From contig NC_080540.1 in assembly GCF_028640845.1 (NCBI RefSeq), forward strand, positions 217,745,800 to 217,809,799: 64,000 nt of DNA, written 5' to 3'. Shown here one piece after another: positions 44,481 through 55,198 of the stretch (the stretch's first letter is position 1; every line of letters begins with the position of its first letter). This DNA is from Ahaetulla prasina (taxonomy: Eukaryota > Chordata > Lepidosauria > Squamata > Colubridae). Made by a program: the position numbers and the translations under genes. The notes under the pieces are model-generated. The model did no database searches and was not told the DNA's origin. It was given only the letters and a program-made list of their open reading frames with translations.

Positions 44481-44799
44481 CGGGAAAAATGGGGTGGATC
44501 CGCATGGATCGTGGCAGGGTCAGTCGGTAGGCTACCGGGTTGATGACTGCCTCGACAGGGAACGGGCCGATGAATCGGTGGTCCAACTTCTTTACCGGGC
44601 GGTCGGACGGGAGGTGTTTGGTGGAGAGCCACGGCCTCCAACTGCCAGCGGGCGCGTTTGCCGGGAGCAGTCGGCGGACCGCTTGTAGTCCTTTGCCCGA
44701 TTCAGCTGCTGACGTACCAACTGTTGGACCGCATGCAATTCCGTCAGGAAGGTCTGCGTTTGAACAGGAGAGTCGGTGGTGCCAGAGGAAGAGCCGCGG

Positions 44800-45720
44800 A
44801 TGGTACCCACATTGGCAAAGAACGGGTCATCTGAGTAGAGGTGTGCTGAGAGTTGTTAAAAGCAAACTCCGCCAGGGACAGGTAGTCGGCCCAGTTGTCC
44901 TGTTGCTGGTTGATGAAGCAACGGAGATACTGTTCCAGTATACCGATGACCTTCTCTGTACCCCCGTCGGTCTCCGGATGGTGCGATGACGACAGACATA
45001 CCTGCAGCTCCAACGCGGCCATCAGCCTCTTCCAGAAGCGGGCTGTGGACTGGACTCCAGCGGTCCGAAACCACCCTGTCCGGTAGACCATGGAGGCGGA
45101 AGATGTGCTGCAGAAAGAGCGGGCCGTTTTGCGGCTGTGGGCAGTCAGCGGCATGGGATGAAGTGTGCCATCTTGGTGAGCATGTCCACCACCACCAGCA
45201 CCGTGGTGAACCCAGAGGACGGCGGCAGGTCTGTCAGGAAATCCATAGAGATCGCCCCAGGGTCTGTCGGGTGTCGGCAAGGGCTGGAGGAGCCGGGAGG
45301 GGCCCCGTGGCGGTCTTGGCTTGCCGGCACGGTACGCAGGATGTCACGTAGGCATGTATATCATGCCGCACTCGCCACCAAAAGGTCCGTGTCACCAGGT
45401 GGAGGGTCTTGAAGAAACCAAAATGTTCTGCTGCAGGGTTGTCGTGGCACTGGGTCATGACGAGGGCTCGGGTGGTCCTGTGGGCATATAATCGCCCAAA
45501 CTTGAGTAAGTCCTCCTCCAAGGTCCAAGGAGACGTGGGGCCCACCTCCGCTCTCCTTTGCTGCGACCAGGCGTCCTGGCGCTGCGCCTCGCACCTGGGC
45601 CCGCAAGTCCACTGGCTCCGTGCTGCGGCCAAGGCTTCTGCCGGCAGCACTGTCCGTGGAGGAAGGGGTCCTTGGCGCAGAGGTACTCTGGCTTCGGGAC
45701 AGGGCATCCGCCCTCCGGTT
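44800..45720 (-). pseudogene. Gypsy-3 integrase (broken)
   Basis: The zinc-binding motif appears as QCHDNPAAEHFGFFKTLHLV with CVPC downstream (about 45380-45460), an HHCC arrangement. The core begins [20 protein letters not shown] (about 45180-45240) with its first Asp. The second motif, around VSDR/GVQSTARFWK (about 45030-45070), is split by a frameshift. The third, HHPETDGGTEKV (about 44950-44985), retains the Glu. HIV-like naming does not apply. This is a retrotransposon integrase. Confidence 0.87.
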
Positions 45721-45739
45721 GTGACCGCTGGGAATGTAG

Positions 45740-46860
45740 GTCACGCGGAAGTTGAACCGGGCAAAACAATGACCACCGGATCTGCCGCTGGTTCAACTTC
45801 CGAGCTGTGGTGAGGTGCTCGAGATTCCGATGGTCGTTCGGACCTCCACCTGATGTCGGGCCCCTCCAGATGGTGTCGCCAAGCCTCGAATGCAGCCTTG
45901 ATAGCCAGCAACTCTTTTCCCAGATAGTGTAGTTGCGCTCGGAAGGTTGAGTTTCCGGGAGTAGTAAGCGCAGGAAAAAGTGTGCCGCCATTGCCGGAGC
46001 CTGTACACCGCTCCCAGAGCCACATTGGACGCGTCGTTTCCACCACAAAAGGCCGGGCGGTCGGGATGCCTCAGGACGGGTTCCGTGGCGAAGGCTTTCT
46101 TGAGGGCTGTGAATGCTTCTTGCTGCGGGGACCCCACCGAATGCAACCTTCTTCCTGAGGAGCTGGGTAAGTGGAGCTGTCAGTGTGGCGAAGCCCGGGA
46201 TGAAGGTCCGTAGTAGTTGGCGAAGCCCAGTAGGCGCTGAACATCCTTCACCCGACGAGGGCTTCCCAGCTACACAAAGCTTCTACTTTACATGGGTCCA
46301 TGGCTATGCCCTCGGGCGAGATGATATGCCCGAGGAATTCTATGGAAGTCCGGAAGAAGACGCATTTCTCAGCTTTAGCATTGAGTTGTTGCTCCATAGC
46401 GTTGCAGAACCAGACTGGCGTGTCGAAGGTGGCTTTCCCTGGACCGAGTAAATCAGGATGTCGCCGAGGTAGATAACCACGAACCGATCCAACATGTCTC
46501 GGAACACGTCGTTCATGAAGTGCTGAAAACGGCGGAGCATTGGTCAACCCAAATGGCATGACAGTGTATTCGTAGTGTCCGTGATCGGGTGCGAATGCCG
46601 TCTTCCATTCATCTCCTTCTCGTATCCGCACAGGTTGTAGGCCCCGGAGATCGAGCTTGGTGAAGATCGTGGCCTCCGCAACCTTTCCAGTAGCTCCGGG
46701 ATGAGCGGGGGGTAGCGATTCCGCACCGTAATGGCGTTTGGCCGGCGGTAATCACAGCATAGGCGCAAGTCCCCTGTCTTCTTCTTCACAAAGAGGACCG
46801 GGGCCGAGAGAGGACTTTGAAGGCGGATGAACCCTCGGGCCAGGTTTTTGTCCAGGAAGT
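45740..46860 (-). pseudogene. Gypsy-3 reverse transcriptase-RNase H, YLGD mutant
   Basis: RT motifs on the minus strand are [20 protein letters not shown] (about 46730-46790), [10 protein letters not shown] (about 46540-46570) and [10 protein letters not shown] (about 46445-46475). The box should read Y-x-D-D, so the first catalytic Asp of the pair is Gly. RNase H begins with DASNVALGAV (about 46010-46040). Frameshifts occur at about 46680, 46540 and 46080. The enzyme would be inactive even if the frames were continuous. Confidence 0.88.
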
Positions 46861-47276
46861 CCCTGAGGCGGCCAACTCGGGCTCCGACATGGAATACAGG
46901 CGTCCCACAGGCAGTGGTGCGTTGGGCAGAAGGTCCACGGGCAATCGTAGGGCCGATGCGGGTAGTCGGTCCGCCTCCTTCTCGCTGAACACGTCGGGCA
47001 AGTCCGTCAGCTCAGGAGGCAAGGTGATGGCAGCGGTGGGGACGTTCTGGCCGGCACAGGTGTGGCGGATGTGATCGACGCACTGCAGACTCGGGAAAGA
47101 GATGGCGTTCGCGACCAGGCCACCTGAGGATCGTGGGTCCGCCAGGCCAACCAAGGACCAAGGGAAAATGAAGGTCCGCCGTGACATAAAACTGGATCGC
47201 CTCCTCATGGTCCCCAATAGCCAGGCGCAAAGGCTGGGTGGCGAATTTAATGGGGCCGGACACCAGTTCTCGCCCA

Positions 47277-47627
47277 TCAATTGTCTCTACCCGCATCGGA
47301 GGGTCCACGGAACCACGGGACCGCAAACTGGGTCACAAAGGCCTGGTCCATAAAGTTTGTTGTGGCCCCTGAGTCCACCAGCGCATGCGCCTGGAGCCCG
47401 TCCGACTGGTTCCCCAACCATATCCGTGTGTCCAGAATCAGATGCCGAGGGGCCCAGAGTCTACTTCCATACGTCAGTGGGGGCTTAGTGCGTGCCCGAC
47501 CTAGGGTTTCCCAGGTCGGGCCTGCTCCTTCCCGATTGGTCACGCTGTGATTCGGGACCGGCGTCGTGCCCACTTGCTTTCTGGGGCAAGAAGCGGTAGT
47601 GGCCGGGCTCCCACAGTACAGGCACAA
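47277..47627 (-). pseudogene. Gypsy-3 protease and end of gag
   Basis: The run CLYCGSPATTASC near 47580-47625 is a damaged zinc knuckle. The GH of the usual C-x2-C-x4-H form appears in the next frame, showing a one-base shift. Further on, HALVDSGATTNFMDQAFV (about 47330-47385) is the aspartic-protease active site. The frame is otherwise open for 116 codons. Confidence 0.82.
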
Positions 47628-47639
47628 TCCCCTTGGCGC

Positions 47640-48440
47640 CTCGGTTCCGCTCCTGGGCTGTTAGGCGAGGTCTGGCCGCTCCCAACTCCATGGGCTCTTC
47701 CGCAGCGGTTACAAAACGTGGGCGACCCTGGGTGCTGGTGGTGCAGGAAGTGGGGTGCAGATGTCGACGGAGGGTCCCGGGTGCGACGGGACGGTCGCCG
47801 TTGCAGACGGGCATCGAGGCGGAGACAAAGGGCACCAAGTTGTCGAGGGTCCGGCGCCTCCACGCCGGGCCAGCTCGTCTTGCAATTCCTCTGAGAGTCC
47901 CTCCTGGAACGCTGGCCCACCAGCGCTGCATCATTCCAGTCAGAGTCCTGGCACAAAGACGAAATTGCGATGTACTCCTGCAGGGGCGTTTCCTTGACGG
48001 AGTTCCTTAAGGCGCCTGGTTGCCGTCAGCATTCGAACGGGTCCTCATACATGGTGCGAGGTGCTGCCAAAACGCTGTTGGTCCGCCAGCAGGGGCTGTC
48101 CTGGAGCAAGAGGGCGTGGCCCATCGAGCAGCCGAGCCGGAAGAAGGTTAATCGAAGGCCACCTTAGCCCGGTCGTCTGGGAAATCCTCTGGCTGCATAG
48201 CCATGTAGAGCTGGCACTGTCCCAAGAAGGTCGGGAATATCTCAGGCTGCCCAGAAAACTTATCCAGCACGGTTATCGGGCACTTGCGACGAGGAGGAGT
48301 GGGAGGATGGGGGGGGGGGTGCAGGCACATTCCTGGCAGCAAGTTGGCCTGCCAAGTGAGCCACTTGCTGCTGGAGCTGTTGATTAGCCGCTGTAGCTGC
48401 TCTAACTGCTGCTGTACCTGCTGATCCATCTTGGTGGAAG
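47640..48440 (-). pseudogene. Gypsy-3 gag (broken)
   Basis: The probable start is at about 48429 (MDQQVQQQLEQLQRLINSSS), a coiled-coil-like N-terminus. The capsid motif LDKFSGQPEIFPTFLGQCQL with YMAMQPEDFPDDRAKVAF at 48150-48290 is typical of sushi-type Gag and of the related mammalian RTL/PEG10 proteins. The open frame ends at 48148. The rest of the capsid is frameshifted through to 47640. Confidence 0.85.
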
Positions 48441-48466
48441 ATGTTTTAGTCAGGTCTTGGACAAAA

Positions 48467-48989
48467 TGTTCTGTTTCCTTCCCCAATACTCCCAGCAAAG
48501 AGTCCGTCAGAGGCCTTCCTTTTTTCCTTTTATTTACATAGATACATGTCCTGGCCACGTCTACCCACGGGCCTGCCAAGTTTCTGGAGATAACGAGGAA
48601 ATTATAGATAAGGCCAGAATTACTCACGAATATATTCTTCCCTCCATGAAATAGTTAGCCGCAAATTCATTGCTTTGTCCAAGACAAAAACCAGGAAGTC
48701 CCTCCTATTTATAGTCTCTGCAGATGTCACTGCATGACAATTATGACTTTGTCCCAACTCTTCCGCTGCTGCGCTGTCACGTCTTGCAGTAATCTTGCAT
48801 CAAGCCAAAACTGTTCTTGGGGCATTGCCAAATCAGAAGAAGGTCCAGAATCAGGCCTTGCCAGCCCCTCCTCCTCCTGGGTGGGTGCCAGGGAGGAGAG
48901 GCTCAAGAGAAACAGGGCTTGCCAGGTCTCTCCTCATTTCTGAATCATCCGAGTCCAGGAGTCTGGGTCCAGGAACCTGGGTCACAACA
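48467..48989 (-). repeat. Gypsy-3 5' LTR
   Basis: 523 bp, same ends as the 3' LTR. Compared with that copy, many CG dinucleotides are TG or CA (for example ggggcgttgcc against ggggcattgcc). It contains the TATA-like box at 48705-48714. The putative primer-binding site on the minus strand begins TTTTGTCCAAGACC at 48466. Confidence 0.92.
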
Positions 48990-49486
48990 ACATAGACCAT
49001 ATGAATCAAAATGGCTTTTTAAAAAGACCAAATTAGAAATAATATGAGGATAATTTTTGAATACCTGGGAATATTATGAGGGTACAAAATGGACAATGAG
49101 TTCCATAGATGCACAGAAAGCTTTGACAACATGAATTGGAGTTTAGATAAAGCAATTACAGATAATGGACTTTGGAAAGAGATTTATAAACAGAAAAAAC
49201 AATTAATAAACAATCAACAGAGATAATGATGAATGGAGAGATGACAGTGAGTTAATATAATGAAGGAACAAGACAAGGATATCAGTTATATCCATTGTTA
49301 TTTAAGTTGATATTAGGAAACCAAATGTATATAAGAAGGCAATGAAAAATAAAAGGATGAAAATTTTAAAAAGAAGAATATAAACTATATTTCAGATGAT
49401 TTGGTGTTTTTATTTTGAAGGGCCCTCAAACAATAGGTCCTAAATTACTAGAACAAATGGAAGAATATAGAGAGGGTTTAAAATTA
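48990..49486 (+). pseudogene. L1-type LINE ORF2 fragment, RT region
   Basis: Plus-strand pieces read HMNQNGFLKR, IRNNMRIIFEYLGIL, IDAQKAFDNMNWSLDKAI, EGTRQGYQLYPLLFKL and SDDLVFLF. These are RT motifs of an L1-type LINE, the last being the catalytic box with FSDD for FADD. At least three frameshifts and stops are present. The 5' edge abuts the Gypsy-3 LTR. The 3' edge ends in an A-rich run at 49488-49498, before a (GGAA)n tract. Confidence 0.82.
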
Positions 49487-49505
49487 AAAAAAAAAAAATA
49501 TTGGT

Positions 49506-49554
49506 GGAAGGAAGGAAGGAAGGAAGGAAGGAAGGAAGGAAGGAAGGAAGGAAG
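49506..49554. repeat. (GGAA)n microsatellite
   Basis: About 12 GGAA units following an A-rich run. Confidence 0.95.
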
Positions 49555-49594
49555 GACGGACAAACCTGGCACTAGATGTAGCTTCAGAGGATAA

Positions 49595-49800
49595 TCCAGG
49601 GCTGGAAGGGACCTGGAGATCATCTAGTCAGGGTCTCAACCTTGGCATTTAAGCCTTGGCGGACTTCAGCTCAGAATTCCCAGTCAGCAAAGCTGGCTAG
49701 GGAATTCTGGGTGTGAGTTCACCAAGGCTTAAAATTGCCAAGGTTAGAGACCCCTGATCTAGTCCAACCCTGCTCCAGCAGGACATTGTTAGTAAGTTTC
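49595..49800 (-). mobile_element. CR1 3' fragment, interrupted by hAT
   Basis: GGGCTGGAAGGGACCTGGAG and GATCATCTAGT (49599-49628) rejoin TCTAGTCCAACCCTGCTCC (49758-49776) once the hAT is removed, the conserved 3' region of CR1 on the minus strand. Confidence 0.78.
49629..49756. mobile_element. Palindromic hAT MITE, family A
   Basis: Starts CAGGGTCTCAACCTTGG and ends CCAAGGTTAGAGACCCCTG. The flanks share atctagt (49622-49628, 49757-49763). The expected eighth base c is lost on the right, as shown by the reconstructed CR1 target. Confidence 0.85.
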
Positions 49801-49805
49801 TGTCT

Positions 49806-49927
49806 TTTGATCCCCTAGTCACATGGTTACATAGCCATGCTCACCCAGTCACATGACCCCCACCAAGCCACGCCCACCAAGCCACACCCATAGAACCAGT
49901 AGCAAAAATAATTAGATTTCATCCCTG
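49806..49927. mobile_element. hAT MITE family B, right-hand half
   Basis: CACCAAGCCACGCCCACCAA, GAACCAGTAGCAAAAATAAT and the terminal GATTTCATCCCTG match the inverted left half of family B copies. The other end is absent. Confidence 0.65.
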
Positions 49928-52687
49928 CCTTAGAGGTGACCTAATCTCAATTACTGAAAGAAAGGCCATCTGAAGCCTTTCAGGTCAGTACAAAAGAGAA
50001 AGCTCTTACATTAGCTCTTCTGCCAGTGCTGGGTGAAATCTTGCTAGCTTGCTTTCACTAAAGTTGGCCAGTTTGGAAGTTTTCTCAGCACTGTGGAAGG
50101 ATTCTATCAGCCTTCTTCCATGGTATTCCTCAACCTATCAAAAACTGGCCCATTTTCCGTCATTGATCACCATCTAATGGAAGAAGACCAATGATGTGAA
50201 TGAGGGGCTCAGAAGCCAAACAAAACAAAACACTTTGGTCTTAGGAGTGTGAGGAGCATTCTTGCTTTAGAAAGTAAATTCAAAGTGCTTTGACAAAGCT
50301 AAACTGACTGCTGTGAAATTTTGCATAATCTGAGAATGAATCTCAGAATTTTCAAATCTGGTAATTTATATAAACCAAAATGGCCTGCAGAGCTGGTAAT
50401 GCATCATAGCAGCAACTCCCCTTGGAATAAGCCCACTGAGGAACAGATAATTAGCGCATGACGTATTACCTCAGCACCAAAAGTGAAAAGTTCATTTCCT
50501 GGAATGATGGCTGTCTGAGGTTCTCATAGGAGCCTCTGAGTATATGGGATTAATGGTTGCATCTGTTTCCTATTCAGCAAGGCTTACTGCAAAAAAAATT
50601 GAGAACCTCACACACAAGAAAGAAGATCTCATTTTGACTCACTGTAAATTCTGTTTTCCAGAGTAGAATGTTTGTCTGTTAATTGTGGCCAACTAGAATT
50701 ATGTGGTTACAAAACTGAACCATTTAAAAAAAAGTTTGTGCAGCTAGTTCAACTTCTGAGCAATCACCAAGCACCAAGATTCACATGATGATTCATATCG
50801 GATAATAAGATTCTTATTATCAAAATCTAGTTTAGCTTCAGTGATTCCACTGGAAAATTTATTTCTAACACAAAGGATTTCTCAGTGTCTGGCTACTGGA
50901 GGATGGATTTAGATTTAGATCCCCGTGTTCAGGCGTTGAAATGCTTACTAGGCTGATATCTCATTGGAACTTGGAAAAAAATTGGAAAGGAGTACAGCAA
51001 GCTGAGAGAATTTGGAGATTACTTTGTGGTAATAAATTTATATTCTTAGCATAGGGAATGTTTGTCAAGACTTTGGAAGATTAATTTGAAAGGTAAATAA
51101 AGTAAAACAAGGCCTTAGAAAATCTGCAAGTATCAGATCGAACTCACAAGTCTCTGCAGCATAATTTCGCATCTTAAGTATCAGGTCTGTTGGTGATAGT
51201 GGTATTGCAAGTATATCAAGAAATCTTTAGACACTGGGAAGGAAGGAAGCAAGGAAGGAAGGAAGGAAGGAGTTTTAGAAAGAAAATAGAAGTATGGGAG
51301 GTTATGTATTATTGTGCATTTGTAATGGCAAAAACATGGTTCATTAATGAAGTTAATGGATAAAATGTAATAGTTCTTCACATGGTGCATTAACTGAAAT
51401 CAATATCAGTTCTAAAATACAATAATGAAATATTATGAAATATGAAATCTGGCACTGTCTGCTAAAGATAAGTATAGCAGTAGTTTGTTAAATGCCAGTT
51501 GCCAAGGATCAGGAGTGGGAGGGCCTACTGTTTTTGCAGGACTACCCTGCTGATATTCTTCAATTGATTTTTGCCATTTTAAATTGGCATTTTATGGTTT
51601 TTAAAGTACAGTGAGAATCCTCCATTGTTTTGGCATTGCTATAGCTACTATCACGAATTATGATGACTGTAATTTTATCATAAATATCAAAGATACACAG
51701 ATTTGCACAGGTTGTTTAATTATGTATTTTCCTGGAACAAAATATTCCCAACCTAAACAAATTCTATATCAAGCATAGTTATGTTCCCTGTGCCAGAAAA
51801 TAAGAGAATAAGGAGAGACATTATTCAATACTAATATTGTAACACACTTCTAAAACTATAGCATTTCTTCCCAAGGGAAGGAAAGGATATTTTCATCTCC
51901 TACAAACTAAAATTTTACTTAAATCCTGGGCCCAAATCATTAAGCCCATTATTTTATTAATGTGTCACTCTCTGATGATGTTCTATAGCACCAATATTTT
52001 TAAATGAAAAATACGTTTGTGTTCCTAATAAATCTGAAATTAATGGTTTTACTGACATCTCCTTTATAAACAATTAGATTTATGCTTCAGTTGCAGCCCC
52101 AAAACAGTCATTGTTCTTTTTCAGTCATTCCTTGCCATTCCACATGCTACAACTGCTTTGACAATTTTGATATTTTAGAAGTACATACAACCTGAATTCT
52201 AGCACAGTGCATGCCTCTGTGGATAGGAAAGTTATTAAATATGTGACAAGTAATCAAATCAAATGTATTTCATTAATTACAACTAACGCTCACTCAATTT
52301 CTATCTTCATTAAATTAAGTCAATTAGTTAATCCATTCACTTCCCTGTCTGGGCCAGTCTATCTCAAATGTAAAAAAATGCATGGCTTTAGCATTAGAGC
52401 AACAAAGCAAACAGCAACTTGGCCAGAAATATTTGCAGGGGGAATCCAAAAAGTCAAGATAGTGGCCTTTACCATACAATCAAAGCCTCCATCCTTTTTA
52501 CTCCATTCTTTGTATGGATGGCATATCTAGAAAAGCTAAAGGGCTTTGCGAAGAGGTAAAGACAGTCTTGACTTTTGTAACAGCTCAGGTGCATTTCATC
52601 TTGATCATCTTAAGTGAGAGAGAGACTGACAATAAGAGAGAGACTGACTCAGTGCTGTATACTTTGGCACTTTAAATTTATTTAAAT
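49928..52687. other. Long AT-rich stretch, no gene seen
   Basis: About 2.8 kb without recognised genes. A (GGAA)n tract lies at 51238-51271. No open frame has a recognisable domain. Confidence 0.42.
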
Positions 52688-52838
52688 CAGGGGTAAGCAA
52701 CTATGGCCCCTTTACAACTTGTAGACTTCAACTCCCAGAATTCCTGACTCAGGAATATCAACTATATTGCTATTCAACTGACTCAGGAATTCTGGGAGTT
52801 GAAGTCCACAGGTCCTAAAGGGGCCATAGTTGCCCCCC
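52688..52838. mobile_element. Palindromic hAT-like MITE
   Basis: CAGGGGTAAGCAACTATGGC, then CTTCAACTCCCAGAATTCCT, pairs with AGGAATTCTGGGAGTTGAAG and GGCCATAGTTGCCC. The central loop contains a second small duplication (ctgactcagga). No clear duplication flanks it, because the right end runs into poly-C. Confidence 0.7.
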
Positions 52839-52839
52839 C

Positions 52840-53655
52840 CAACCTTCAATCATAGCTTCTACATGACAATATATAGAATGTGGAATTGCCATTGAGTTGT
52901 GAAGAAGCATTAATTTGTGGCAGAAGACTGCCCAAGACTTTGACTCCAGACATTTCCCCATAGTTTTCTTATTTAAAAATGGTTTCCATTTCCCAGCCTT
53001 TGTCTTCTTCCACATAAGGCCAAGATGGAGAGAGATTAAAGTGCCTATTTGCCCAAAGCCTGCAATATTCAACTGTCACTTTCAGCAAAGTTGTCAAGAA
53101 GCCGCAACCGCAGAGGGAGCTGGGGGAGATCCATTGTGCAAATTAGATGGGTACGAGCACTTTGTAAACAAGCTATTAAATATATGAATCATGTACCTCA
53201 TTCATCTCAAAATGTTCAACCTCTGCTGACAGGATTTTGTAACACTGAATAAATTAGGAATGCATTTGGCATGTGGTGCTGTTTCCTTCTTCACTTTCTC
53301 TCAAAAACAACACCCCACATCTTTCTGATTTTTCAGCTTATTTCTGGTAGGGCTTTTCTTTCCTTTCCTTTCTTTCTTCTTCTTCTTCTTTTTTTTTTTT
53401 TTGGTCTGTCAAGAGCGTTCTTTTTTCATAAATTATAGGTGAAAAGAGTATTTAGACAGAATTTAAAGTAACTGAATTATTTAGAGCAGAAATGCCATCC
53501 ACAAATGTATAATTTATTCCCAGACTGTATAATGCTACTTCAAGCAGCTTGAGTTAGTGAGGGCAAGGTAGGATATTTTTAATCATTCCCTGCCTGGGAA
53601 ATTAGAAGTATCAATCTGAAAATATTTTTGTGGGTCTGGTCAGGATCGAGTTGTG
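52840..53655. other. No gene seen; polypyrimidine tract
   Basis: A T/C-rich tract lies at about 53358-53403. Otherwise nothing was recognised. Confidence 0.45.
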
Positions 53656-53656
53656 G

Positions 53657-54045
53657 CACCTAGTTAAGGATAGGAAGTCCTCAATTTACAACCACAATTG
53701 AGCCCAACATTTCTGTTGTTAAATGAGAAATTTGTTAAGTGAATGGTGCCCGGTTTATGGCCTTTCCTACTTCAGTTGATAAGCTAGTAACTCACTTGTT
53801 AAGTGAATCTGACTTCCCCATTGGTTTTGCTTGTAAGGAGTTTGCAAAAGGGATCACGTGACCCCGGAACACTGCAACCGTCATCAATATGAACTAGTCG
53901 CCAAGCATCTGAATTTTGATCACATGTTCATGGGGATGCTGCAAAGATCATAACAGTGAAAAATGGTCATAAGTCCCTCTTTTCAGTACCGTTGTAACTT
54001 TTAACCATCACTAAACGAACTGTTGTAAATCGAGGACTACCTGTC
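53657..54045. mobile_element. MITE family F, nearly complete
   Basis: Ends are AGTCCTCAATTTACAACCAC and its inverse GTAAATCGAGGACTACCTG. The body contains TTGTTAAGTGAATCTGACTT, GCCAAGCATCTGAATTTTGA and CATGGGGATGCTGC. A very common squamate DNA element without coding capacity. The superfamily is not certain. Confidence 0.78.
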
Positions 54046-54063
54046 CATGTGTATAGTCTAGCC

Positions 54064-54425
54064 CAATGACGGTGAACCTTTCTGGCACCAAGTGCCCAAA
54101 TCAGAACATGCATGCATGCACATACTTGTGTGTGCACTGCAGTGCCGGAAACCCAAAGACCAACTGGCCAGCGTACACATGCCCCTTTTTTTGGCCATTT
54201 CAGGCCATTTTCAGGCTGTTTTTTGGGCTGTTTTTGGCCTGAAAAACACCCAAAAAACAGCCTGAAAACGGCCAGAAAAACATTTTTTTGGCTGTATTTC
54301 AGGTGTTTTCAGGCCATCTTCTGGCACTCCAGCACCCATGAAGACCAGATGAGATGGCGTGCATGCCCACAGAGAGGGCTTTGCGTGCCACCTCTGGCAC
54401 GCATGCCATAGGGTTTGCCTCATGG
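54064..54425. mobile_element. hAT MITE, family D
   Basis: Starts CAATGACGGTGAACCTTTCT and ends GCCATAGGGTTTGCCTCATGG. The perfect 8-bp duplication gtctagcc is at 54056-54063 and 54426-54433. The interior is a long imperfect palindrome built from GGCC and TTTTTTGGCC blocks (about 54180-54330). Confidence 0.88.
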
Positions 54426-54433
54426 GTCTAGCC

Positions 54434-55198
54434 TTTTCACCAGCAGTGGGAATATTCTAGCATAATGCAGGAGAACAAATATAGGCTTTCAAGAGCATTT
54501 GGGATGGGTTAATTTCAGGCTGTTGGGCGCCCCAGTCCAGTTCTTTTCCATTACATACCTGGAGTCTCATTGCTCATTTAGCACCCATTCATCCACTAAT
54601 CTGTACCTTCCACACAATTTGAGAGAGCATGGTCACTGACCCTTCTGTTCACACTTACCCCAAAAGTTCCCACAAAGCTCTCATCAGGATCTAGTTGATA
54701 GTTATCAAAATACACTTTAGAAACTATAATTTGGAAGAAGTTATATGAAGAAAAACACATATTTTTTAAAAAATATCCAGACTTCACAATTCACTTTTTC
54801 CTATTTTTTAAAGATTAATTTGGGGAAATGAGACAAAATTAATTTAAGGAGAGCATGGAAAATGCAACACTGAATAGATTCATCCATATCTAAATAGGTT
54901 TTGAGTCAATTTTGTTTTGTCTTTTTTATTAGATTGGCAACCTCTACTGATGTCCTATGTTTTAAAATTCAGAGTAATTATTACTGAAGCCTAACATTGG
55001 TTTATCTCCTTAGCTTGACAATTTGTTCTATTCTTTACCTATCCATTTTGAGCTTAGATTTACATAATTCTTATCTATCTGTACTCCAAAACTACCAGTA
55101 TCTATGCTGAAGTACCAGATCCATTCTATTGATCTCTCTTATATGGCTTCTTGTTATCAGTGTGTGTGTATCTGAGTCTATGTGTGCACATATGTATA
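54434..55198. other. No gene seen
   Basis: AT-rich, nothing recognised. Confidence 0.42.

Larger units (their letters stand above)
43637..48989 (-). mobile_element. Gypsy-3: sushi-like chromovirus, decayed
   Basis: A different Gypsy lineage on the minus strand, with LTRs of 550 bp (43637-44186) and 523 bp (48467-48989). Coding order on the minus strand is gag, protease, RT-RNase H, integrase and chromodomain. A purine-rich tract lies next to the left LTR (complement of CCCTCACCGCAGGGCCCTTC at 44190). No target-site duplication is seen. Sushi-type chromoviruses are the lineage from which mammalian PEG10/RTL genes arose, but nothing here indicates domestication. Confidence 0.93.

Noticed and set aside
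44420..47900. Several long plus-strand frames opposite Gypsy-3
   Set aside because: They are antisense shadows of the GC-rich minus-strand pol gene.
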